Shown: in pieces, positions 8,973 to 15,677 of the stretch
Numbering within the stretch: position 1 is the stretch's first letter
Layout: the number at the start of each line of letters is the position of its first letter
NCBI RefSeq assembly: GCF_030012215.1
Contig: NZ_JASCXX010000017.1
Span: forward strand, 52,715 to 116,714
Length of the DNA: 64,000 nucleotides
Direction of reading: 5' to 3'
Source: Anaerobaca lacustris
Lineage (GTDB): Bacteria; Planctomycetota; Phycisphaerae; Sedimentisphaerales; Anaerobacaceae
Notes under the pieces: generated by a model
The model's input: the letters and a program-made list of their open reading frames with translations, nothing else
Databases searched by the model: none
What the model was told of the DNA's origin: nothing
Program-made: the position numbers and the translations under genes

Positions 8973-9587
8973 TCAGGCGGACGGCCCGCTTCCACGCAGG
9001 TTCTTCTCAAAATGTGTAATGACCTCGCTCCCATCAGTCAGAAAATCTGACAGGATCTGGCTGAGAGGAACATACTGCCTCGTATTCTCATCGAAGAACC
9101 GCCCATCCACAGCAAGCAGAGGGCGCTGTTCTTTGATGCTGGAGTTGCCTGTCGTCAGCTTCCTTGGCCCCTCACTCGGCACCTGATAGACCGCCACTTC
9201 TTTCCGTGCCCTGAGCTTGACCGGCCCAGCCAACGTCATTGTCTTGAGCTGGGGATCGGGAGGGACGATGCCAACTCTATGGAAATCGTGGATTCGTATC
9301 CGTTCGATGAGATCGTACCAGCGGATATGCTGCTGGAGATACGTCTTGAGTTCTTCTCGGGTTTGGCTCAGTTGTTGCTTGTCTGCCGTCTCGTACATCA
9401 ACTGGGCCACAGCTTGTGCGGAGTAGACCCCCGCCAACGGAAGGCGGAACTTCGGCGTGACATCAGGGCATGTTTCGGTCAGCGTGTGGAAGAATACCAC
9501 ACGTTTGTAGTGTTCCCACAGCCCGGCCAGACGAGGATCCACTAATGGCCAAGGTGCTTCGTCGTCGTTCCCTATGCAAGTGCTCAT
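8973..9587 (-). CDS. Hypothetical protein next to a nucleotidyltransferase
   Basis: The 204-residue soluble protein begins MSTCIGNDDE. It has no signal peptide or membrane helix and many charged residues. A central helical region (about 65-105) precedes a region that reads as beta strands. No family recognised. It starts 22 bp downstream of the stop of the nucleotidyltransferase gene at 9610, so the two are probably co-transcribed. The pairing recalls two-gene nucleotidyltransferase modules, but nothing in the sequence proves a toxin-antitoxin role. Confidence 0.6.
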   Translation of the reverse strand: MSTCIGNDDEAPWPLVDPRLAGLWEHYKRVVFFHTLTETCPDVTPKFRLPLAGVYSAQAVAQLMYETADKQQLSQTREELKTYLQQHIRWYDLIERIRIHDFHRVGIVPPDPQLKTMTLAGPVKLRARKEVAVYQVPSEGPRKLTTGNSSIKEQRPLLAVDGRFFDENTRQYVPLSQILSDFLTDGSEVITHFEKNLRGSGPSA

Positions 9588-9609
9588 GGGCCTGCCCGTA
9601 CGTAGCGAC

Positions 9610-10149
9610 CTATTCTCTCTCTGGTGGTTGGAGTTGCTGCTTGAGTTCGTCGGTCAGGGCGTCCCACAGGTGCGGATGAGCCTCGACGAGGCGCGCGATA
9701 TCGCCGAGGTCTTTGATTCGCTTGCTCTGCCGGCGGCTGCCATCGCTCCAGGCCTTGATCCTGTCTTGTAGAGTATCGTCGAGACTGGCGACACGGAGCA
9801 GGATGCCATGCACGTCGGCAGGCACGGCCCGGCTCGGAAAGTCCCGATAGAATTCCTCCGTGCTGAGCTGGATACTGACGCGGGATTGTCCTTTGAAGTT
9901 GACGGACCATTCGAATCGCTCCGCGCGAAAGCCCGCACCTTCCAGCAGCGAGATCGTTTGCTCGATGGCGTCGGTCGCCACGACGAAGTCCACGTCCTGT
10001 GTGACCATTGGCTCGGCCGCCCAATGGTTCACGGCCACGCCACCGATGGCGCACCAGGCGACGTCGGCGCGTTCGAGGCAATCCACGAGTCGCATGACGT
10101 CGTTGGTGCCGCCCCCTGTTTGCCAGTCGAAGAATTGTTTCGCCGTCAT
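9610..10149 (-). CDS. Nucleotidyltransferase-fold protein (AbiEii/DUF6036-like)
   Basis: The 179-residue protein starts MTAKQFFDWQ at the ATG 10147-10149. The motif AIGGVAVNHW followed by TQDVDFVV (about residues 34-57) matches the GG...DxD core of minimal nucleotidyltransferases. The acidic pair D52/D54 would bind metal, and the helical C-terminus (KRIKDLGDIARLVEAHP) is also usual for the family. Such proteins transfer nucleotides to tRNA or proteins, or act as toxins. The actual target here is unknown. It forms a two-gene unit with the 8973-9587 gene. Confidence 0.75.
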   Translation of the reverse strand: MTAKQFFDWQTGGGTNDVMRLVDCLERADVAWCAIGGVAVNHWAAEPMVTQDVDFVVATDAIEQTISLLEGAGFRAERFEWSVNFKGQSRVSIQLSTEEFYRDFPSRAVPADVHGILLRVASLDDTLQDRIKAWSDGSRRQSKRIKDLGDIARLVEAHPHLWDALTDELKQQLQPPERE

Positions 10150-10208
10150 GGCCGCATTGTACCGCAGGGAGATGCCTTTGCCAGGGTGTTGTCGCCTGCC
10201 GGGCGCGG

Positions 10209-11030
10209 TTAGAGGTCGGCGCCGCAGAATTTGCAGTACCGGGCGTCGATGTCGTGGCCCCCGGCGCCGCAGGTGGGGCAGGCCCGGGCGTGGGGCTGCT
10301 TTCGCATGGTCGCCTGCGACCACTCGACCGTGACGATGCCGGTGGGGACCGCGATGATCGAATAGCCCAGGATCATGACGATCGACGCCAGGAACTGGCC
10401 CAGGGGGGTCTGCGGCGAGATGTCGCCGTAGCCGACAGTCGTCAACGTCACGATTGCCCAGTACACGCTCTGCGGGATGCTGGTGAAGCCGCTGTTGGTC
10501 GGGCCTTCGATCAGGTACATCAGCGAACCGATGATGACGACCAGCGTCAGCACGAAGCAGAGGAATACGACGATCCTTCGCCGGCTCGCATACAGGGCCG
10601 CCCGAAGGACGCCCGCCTCCTTCGTATACTGGCCGAGCTTGAGGATTCGGAAGATGCGCAACACGCGGAGGATGCGGACCACCAACAGGTATCGGGTGCC
10701 GAACACCACCAGGTTCAGATAGCTCGGCAGGATCGCCACAAGGTCCACGATGCCGAAGAAGCTCGTCGCATAGCGCCGAATGTTGCCGACGCAGAGCAGC
10801 CGCAGGATGTACTCGACGGTGAACAGGATCGTGAAGAGCCATTCGAGGACGTACAGCCAACGACCATACCGGGCCTGAATGGACGCGACGCTGTCGAGCA
10901 TGACCGTCAGGACGCTGAGCAGGATCACGACGATCAATGCGATGTCGAACCACTTGCCGGCAGGGGTGTCCGCCTCGAAGATGATCTCGTACAGGCGATC
11001 CCGCCGGGGGCGATTCGATTTGTGCTCCAT
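10209..11030 (-). CDS. Voltage-gated-type potassium channel with C-terminal zinc ribbon
   Basis: The 273-residue product starts MEHKSNRPRR at 11030. A GTG at 11042, preceded by GGAG, is an equally possible start. Six membrane segments follow Kv topology: S4 carries regularly spaced arginines (RILRVLRIFRILK). The pore loop holds the selectivity filter TVGYGD in TLTTVGYGDISP. The C-terminus is a four-cysteine rubredoxin-like ribbon (CPTC...CKFC), which is unusual for small prokaryotic channels and may bind zinc. It should conduct K+ across the inner membrane. The gene diverges from 11194. Confidence 0.88.
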   Translation of the reverse strand: MEHKSNRPRRDRLYEIIFEADTPAGKWFDIALIVVILLSVLTVMLDSVASIQARYGRWLYVLEWLFTILFTVEYILRLLCVGNIRRYATSFFGIVDLVAILPSYLNLVVFGTRYLLVVRILRVLRIFRILKLGQYTKEAGVLRAALYASRRRIVVFLCFVLTLVVIIGSLMYLIEGPTNSGFTSIPQSVYWAIVTLTTVGYGDISPQTPLGQFLASIVMILGYSIIAVPTGIVTVEWSQATMRKQPHARACPTCGAGGHDIDARYCKFCGADL

Positions 11031-11099
11031 CCGTTCGTTCACGTTTGGCCGCTCCGTGGCTTGTGGTCGCTGGTCTGCGGTGCCGTTGCCGGCACGCCG

Positions 11100-11128
11100 G
11101 TGACAACGCCGTCGGATTGTGATACTAT
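11100..11128 (+). promoter_or_regulatory. Promoter for the redoxin-fold protein
   Basis: GTGACA and TACTAT are separated by 17 bases, 66 bp before the ATG at 11194, between divergent genes. Confidence 0.5.
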
Positions 11129-11193
11129 AGGGTTGTCGGAGGGCGTTCAAGCGAGTTTTCTGCCCGGTTGGGGCATTCGAAACCGAGGAAGGT

Positions 11194-12831
11194 ATGGATC
11201 GGCGATGGCATTTCACTCTTGCCGCCGTGGCAGTGGCCTTTGTCGCGGCGATCGCGGGAGGCTGGGCCCTGCGCCATCTGGCAGGGCAAGGCCCGGCAGA
11301 GCGTGCCGGTCCCGATGTCTCCGTTGTCGATCCGTGCGCCGGTCCCGATCTCGAAGCGCGCGTGGTCCGAGTTGATGCGTTTGCTGATAGGGTCGCCGAG
11401 ATTGACGCCGGCGGTGAGACGGCGCCGATCGAGCCGAACGATCTCCCTACGGCTGTCGCGCCCTCCGAGCCGAATCTGACGGTCCCGGCCGCTGAATTTC
11501 CCGCAGGGCCTGCACCGGTCGAACCGACCGTGCTTCAGGGCGAGCCGCCGGCGAACCTGATTGACATCTTCCTGGTCGATTCCGAGATGCGGCCGATCCC
11601 CGGCTTCGTCACCCTGGAGGGGATGGTCGGCGATCCGGATGTCGAGCCGTCCGCGTTCTTCTCGATTCCGGAGCCGGTGTTCCAGCCTCCGGGCGGCCTG
11701 CTCGGCAGCGCCTGCGACGAGTCGGGCCTGCTCGGCCGACGGTTCATCTGGCGCAGAGACCCGAAGAGCCCGGAACTGACGGTCGTACTGGAAGGCGGCG
11801 CGGCGGTCTTCGGCCGCGTGCTCGGCACGGACCGCAAACCTGTCGGCGGCGCCCGCATCGCCCTGCAAACACTGATGCTCGACAACCGCTGGCGAGGGGA
11901 AGGCGGCTCGCCCTATGCGACCACAAGTGACGGGGGGGGCAACTTCTACCTCGACGGTGTGTTCGTCGGCCCGCGGGTCCGGTGCGTTGCCTTCCTCGGC
12001 ACGCTCAGCGGGCAGTCCAGGTCGCTCGACCTGACGCCGGCCGGGGTCGCCGAGGCGGGCGAGATCCTGCTGGCCGGCCGCGCGGCCGGCTCGGGCATCA
12101 TTCGGGGACGCCTCACGGATGAGCAGGACCTGCCCCTGGCCGGCCGCGCCATCACGGTGCGCGTCGAGCGAGTCACACAGGAGATGGTGACCGACGCCGG
12201 CGGCGGGTACACCCTGACCGATATGCCGACCGACCGACCGGTCACCGTCACGATCGACGTGCCCACGTACGGCACATGGTCGCGGGCCACGACAGCAGAC
12301 GATTTCGCCTGCGACTTCCAGCTCGTTCCTCAGGGCTGGGGCGCTCTGGGGCACGAAGCGCCGCCGCTGTTTGCCGCGACGTGGTTCAATCACGCGCCGA
12401 CGACCTGGAAGGACCTCCGAGGCCGGGTGGCTCTGCTGACGTTCCGCGATTTCCGGATGGACGGCGACGCGGGCCTGGCGACGATCCGCCACCTTCTGGC
12501 GGACTTCGGTGCGAGGGGGCTGGTGGTCATCGCGGTCTACAATCACCTGCCCGGCGGCGGGGGCGTCGCGCAGGATCTCGTTACGGCCCACATCACAGGC
12601 GTCTTTGAAGGGGCGCCCATCGCGGGCATGCTGGATTCCGATCCGGCGCTGGTGGCCGACCTGATGCCGCCGGGGCGGCCGCCCGGCGTGGCGGCCGGGG
12701 CGACCCATTGGCTGTATCAGGTTCACGAGCGACCGGCGTCGTTCCTGATCGACAAGAAGGGCATCGTCCGCCATATGACGGCGAAGGAGAACAACCTGCG
12801 AGAGTGGATCGTAGAACTGCTTGAAGAATAG
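11194..12831 (+). CDS. Membrane-anchored protein with carboxypeptidase-regulatory-like and cysteine-less thioredoxin-fold domains
   Basis: The 545-residue protein has an N-terminal anchor (residues 6-26), then an acidic, proline-rich linker to about 120. Two beta-sandwich regions resembling carboxypeptidase regulatory domains follow: GGAAVFGRVLGTDRKPVGGARI near 205, and GIIRGRLTDEQDLPLAGRAI near 305. From about 380 the sequence follows a TlpA/AhpC-like redoxin fold (ending PASFLIDKKGIVRH near 520). The usual CxxC is replaced (LLTFRDFRMDGD), so thiol redox chemistry is unlikely. It probably acts in the periplasm in binding or scaffolding. Confidence 0.72.
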   Translation: MDRRWHFTLAAVAVAFVAAIAGGWALRHLAGQGPAERAGPDVSVVDPCAGPDLEARVVRVDAFADRVAEIDAGGETAPIEPNDLPTAVAPSEPNLTVPAAEFPAGPAPVEPTVLQGEPPANLIDIFLVDSEMRPIPGFVTLEGMVGDPDVEPSAFFSIPEPVFQPPGGLLGSACDESGLLGRRFIWRRDPKSPELTVVLEGGAAVFGRVLGTDRKPVGGARIALQTLMLDNRWRGEGGSPYATTSDGGGNFYLDGVFVGPRVRCVAFLGTLSGQSRSLDLTPAGVAEAGEILLAGRAAGSGIIRGRLTDEQDLPLAGRAITVRVERVTQEMVTDAGGGYTLTDMPTDRPVTVTIDVPTYGTWSRATTADDFACDFQLVPQGWGALGHEAPPLFAATWFNHAPTTWKDLRGRVALLTFRDFRMDGDAGLATIRHLLADFGARGLVVIAVYNHLPGGGGVAQDLVTAHITGVFEGAPIAGMLDSDPALVADLMPPGRPPGVAAGATHWLYQVHERPASFLIDKKGIVRHMTAKENNLREWIVELLEE

Positions 12832-12917
12832 CGCATCAATTTCTTCGCAAGTGTTACTCTCAACGGTAGGACGTGCCTTATAGCTATGGCTGAAGATCTC
12901 AAATCAAGGACATGGCT

Positions 12918-12989
12918 ATGAATCTTGTGCTGGTCATCCTGCAAGTCGCGGTGCTTTTGACGATCCTCTTTGCCTACGGCCGGGATTAG
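12918..12989 (+). CDS. Candidate 23-residue membrane peptide
   Basis: An ATG at 12918 opens a 24-codon frame (with stop) ending at 12989. The product begins MNLVLVILQVAV and ends FAYGRD, so it would be one hydrophobic helix with a charged C-terminus. AAGGA lies seven bases before this ATG; an in-frame ATG at 12912 is too close to the site. The frame lies alone between convergent genes. It is an inference from the ribosome site and composition, not from homology. Confidence 0.4.
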   Translation: MNLVLVILQVAVLLTILFAYGRD

Positions 12990-13015
12990 ACCTGCGACCG
13001 TGCGATTCACTTCTG

Positions 13016-13618
13016 TCAGCTCGCCTCCGCGAGGGCCTTCTCGATTTCATCCACAAGCTCGGCCCCGAGCGGCTCGACCTTGGAGTCATACCGGCCGATC
13101 ACATTGCCGTCGCGACCGACCAGGAACTTGTTGAAATTCCAGGTGACCGGTCCGGGCGAGCCGGTATGCGCCGGGGCCGCCTCGGTGAGGAACTTGTAGA
13201 GGGGGTGGATGTCGTCGCCCTTGACCGAGATCTTGGCGAACATGGGAAAGGTGACGTTGTAGTTGGTCGTGCAGAAGTCTTTGATCTGTTCCTCCGTGCC
13301 GGGCTCCTGCGAGCCGAAGTTGTTGGCGGGAAAGCCCAGGACGACCAGACCGTCGGCCTGATACTTCTCATGGAGTTGCTGGAGACCGGCATACTGCGGC
13401 GTGTAGCCGCACTTGCTGGCGACGTTGACCAGCAGCAGGACCTTGCCGCTATAAGCTGCCAGCTTCACAGGCACGCCGTCGATGTCGTTCAGTTCAAACT
13501 GGTGGATTGGGCTACTGCCGGCGGCGGACGACCCGGTCGTCTCCGGCACCTTCTGTTTGCAGGACGTGCACACGCCCAGAACCGAAACCGACAGCAGACA
13601 CACGATCCTCTTGTTCAT
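13016..13618 (-). CDS. Glutathione peroxidase family lipoprotein
   Basis: The 200-residue protein starts MNKRIVCLLS behind AGGAGAGA. A lipobox-like LGVC (C17) suggests lipid anchoring outside the inner membrane. The peroxidase domain covers about 36-200, with VASKCGYTPQ (peroxidatic C70), GFPANNFGSQEPG and TWNFNKFLV supplying the Cys-Gln-Trp-Asn active site. A Cys rather than selenocysteine at the active site suggests a thioredoxin-dependent peroxidase reducing lipid or organic hydroperoxides. It appears monocistronic. One copy of the dispersed palindrome lies 35 bp upstream. Confidence 0.9.
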   Translation of the reverse strand: MNKRIVCLLSVSVLGVCTSCKQKVPETTGSSAAGSSPIHQFELNDIDGVPVKLAAYSGKVLLLVNVASKCGYTPQYAGLQQLHEKYQADGLVVLGFPANNFGSQEPGTEEQIKDFCTTNYNVTFPMFAKISVKGDDIHPLYKFLTEAAPAHTGSPGPVTWNFNKFLVGRDGNVIGRYDSKVEPLGAELVDEIEKALAEAS

Positions 13619-13652
13619 GGCACATCTCTCCTGACCCTGGTTCCATTCTCAT

Positions 13653-13680
13653 GTACGGGCGAATGATTATTCGCCCCTAC
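13653..13680. repeat. Dispersed palindrome copy A
   Basis: The arms are GTACGGGCGA on the left and TCGCCCCTAC on the right, with core GGGCGAATGATTATTCGCCC at 13657-13676 (8-bp stem, loop GATT). It lies between the peroxidase start and the stop of the cysteine-cluster gene. It belongs to the family seen at 35120, 36310, 37502, 38761, 42283, 49088 and 59745. Confidence 0.85.
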
Positions 13681-13735
13681 GACGGCCGGTGTTCATTCCT
13701 TCCGGATGATTCCAGGATTTCTCTCTGTGATGCGA

Positions 13736-14164
13736 TCAGGCGGCGCGGGGCAGCGGGGGCCGGTTCGGCGGCGCGGTGTGCTGGGGATCGTCCGGACTGG
13801 TTTCGGGAGCCATGCATGGGGCCGGCAGCGGTTCGAGGCCCCAGGCGATGCGGGCCTGGTCGCACCGCTCGTTGCGAACGCCGTGGATCCAGGAGACGTC
13901 GAAGTCCCGACAGACCGACGAACGCAGTTCGTAGATGCTGCACCCGACGCTTTTGCCGATCTCGCCGAGCAGGGCGATGCAACGCGGATTCTTCTGGTTC
14001 GTGCCGCGCATGACGCGGCGGAAGTCGTTGAGCTTCTCGGTCACCTCAACGGGCACGGTCCCGCCGGGGCGGTCGTCAGCCTCGGCCCAGTAAAACGATG
14101 CGCGATAGGTTGCACAGCATGCCCCGCAGGTGATGCAGGGATTGACCGTCTCCGGCGACTGCAT
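13736..14164 (-). CDS. YkgJ-type cysteine-cluster protein
   Basis: The chosen start ([13 protein letters not shown] at 14162-14164) follows GAGAG; an upstream in-frame ATG at 14197 is less well placed. The 142-residue protein has CITCGACC at about 10-17, followed by later cysteines ([18 protein letters not shown] and SVCRDF), the pattern of Fe/Zn-chelating YkgJ-family proteins. Such proteins are proposed metal or Fe-S cluster binders of unsettled role. The tail is proline-rich and disordered. It stands alone. Confidence 0.8.
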   Translation of the reverse strand: MQSPETVNPCITCGACCATYRASFYWAEADDRPGGTVPVEVTEKLNDFRRVMRGTNQKNPRCIALLGEIGKSVGCSIYELRSSVCRDFDVSWIHGVRNERCDQARIAWGLEPLPAPCMAPETSPDDPQHTAPPNRPPLPRAA

Positions 14165-14305
14165 AGACTCTCGTGGTCTTCCCAAACGTCCCAACACCGG
14201 CCACGTCCGTCTCTTTCCAACGCGAGTCCGACCAGCCGCATGGCACCAAGCATATCGTCATCGATGGGGCCTGTCAACATGCACCTTTGCCGCTTTGTCT
14301 GGTGG

Positions 14306-15589
14306 TCAGTCCAGCAAGTCGCCCAGGACCAGGATAGCTCCGGCGTACCAGGCCGTTCCGTCAAAGCGCTTCGGGTCGTGCATCGTCTCGTTTCGCTGGC
14401 TGAGAATTCTGGCCTTGTCCGGCTGCTCAGGATGGATCGTCAGGGTGATTTCGTGTTCACTCGCGTCCATGTCTTTGCCAACGGTCAGGCAACTGAGCCG
14501 GTGGTACGTGCAGTAGGCGTCGAAACGCGGTTGCACATAGGCGGGTTCGTCATCCACCTGGATTGTGATCTGTCCGCAATCGGGGCCCACCAGATCGTAG
14601 ATGCGGACGACGCTGCCGCGAACGCCGAACCGGATCGACTCGCCGGGCTTGTCGGCCTTCCACACCTCCGGCAGTCTGTCGCTGAACCGCTTGGCCATTG
14701 CGTCGGTCTGGGGATCCAGCCTCGTCCAACCCTCGCTGAGTCCGGCCCGGCTTAAGGGGATCATTTTGGCCTTCTCCCAGTTGTCGGCGATAAACGGATC
14801 GCCCAGCGGGTGCGGCCCGGGTTTGCCTGCGTCTCGAATCTTGGCCATCGAGCGGACGACTGCATCGAGATAGAGCTGATGTCCCGTGTCGGTGTAAGGA
14901 TGGACCGCGTCGGGCGAGAACAGAACCTTCTCGCCCAAGGCCGCCTTCTGCTGTTCGGTCGCAGGCTTCGGGCCCTGGAAGATCAATTTGCCTTCCTTCT
15001 CCAGTCGTGCCACTTCCACGCCCATGTGGATCGTGGGGATGCCATAGTGCTCGGCAATCTTCTCCATCGCACTGGCCGAGCGTGGGAGCCGGCCTTCCTG
15101 GAGCGTCTGCAGCATGTTGCCGGTGAGGGTATAGACGAAGCAGATGTCCGTGGCCGGATCACTCCTCCAGGTCTGCCGGACGATGCCTTCCATGCAGCGA
15201 TAGATCTGCTCGGGCGGCGCGCCGCCGTCGTTGACGGCGAACTCCACGAACAGCAGGTCGGGCTTGTGGACCAGCACATCGTGTTCGAGTCGGAACACGC
15301 CGAGGTCCGAGCCGGTCCCACCGATGGCGGCGTTGATCTCACCGACCTTGGCCTGGGGGAACTGCTCGGCAAACCACGCCAACGTCTTGGGTCGCCAGCC
15401 CGCCTGGGCCGTGATGCTTCCGCCGAGATAGGCGATTCGCACGTGCTGGGCGGCCTGGAGCTTTGCCAGCACGTTGGGAAGGCCGTCGCGCGGGTGGCAT
15501 TCAACCGCCGGCGTCAACGGCAGCTCGTCGCCGAAGGTTTGCAGGCAGATGCACAGACAGAACAGCAGGGCGATCCGACCGGTCTTCAT
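14306..15589 (-). CDS. Secreted SGNH/GDSL-family hydrolase (esterase-like)
   Basis: The start MKTGRIALLF at 15589 follows a GAGAGG site; residues 1-20 form a signal peptide. In the 427-residue protein GGSIT (near 57) supplies the nucleophile Ser block, EFAVND (near 117) block III, and SPDAVHPY (near 230) the Asp-x-x-His block, the set expected for SGNH hydrolases. A C-terminal beta domain (about 285-420) may bind carbohydrate. It probably deacetylates or de-esterifies polysaccharide outside the cell. It lies 88 bp downstream of the GH2 gene on the same strand, which suggests joint use on one substrate. Confidence 0.85.
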   Translation of the reverse strand: MKTGRIALLFCLCICLQTFGDELPLTPAVECHPRDGLPNVLAKLQAAQHVRIAYLGGSITAQAGWRPKTLAWFAEQFPQAKVGEINAAIGGTGSDLGVFRLEHDVLVHKPDLLFVEFAVNDGGAPPEQIYRCMEGIVRQTWRSDPATDICFVYTLTGNMLQTLQEGRLPRSASAMEKIAEHYGIPTIHMGVEVARLEKEGKLIFQGPKPATEQQKAALGEKVLFSPDAVHPYTDTGHQLYLDAVVRSMAKIRDAGKPGPHPLGDPFIADNWEKAKMIPLSRAGLSEGWTRLDPQTDAMAKRFSDRLPEVWKADKPGESIRFGVRGSVVRIYDLVGPDCGQITIQVDDEPAYVQPRFDAYCTYHRLSCLTVGKDMDASEHEITLTIHPEQPDKARILSQRNETMHDPKRFDGTAWYAGAILVLGDLLD

Positions 15590-15620
15590 GGAATGCCTCT
15601 CTCTTTCGTACGATAGCACA

Positions 15621-15646
15621 GAGGCCGCGTTAGTCCACGCGGCCTC
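15621..15646 (-). terminator. Perfect 9-bp hairpin between GH2 and SGNH genes
   Basis: GAGGCCGCG and CGCGGCCTC flank an 8-base loop. No T-run follows on either strand, so it may be an attenuator or RNA-stability hairpin rather than a full terminator. Confidence 0.35.
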
Positions 15647-15677
15647 CGAGAATGCACCGTGTCACATCGGCGTCGAT

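Noticed and set aside
9610..11106. A single 498-residue minus-strand gene
   Set aside because: Its first two thirds are out of frame with the ion channel. Only the last 179 residues, from ATG at 10149, are protein-like.
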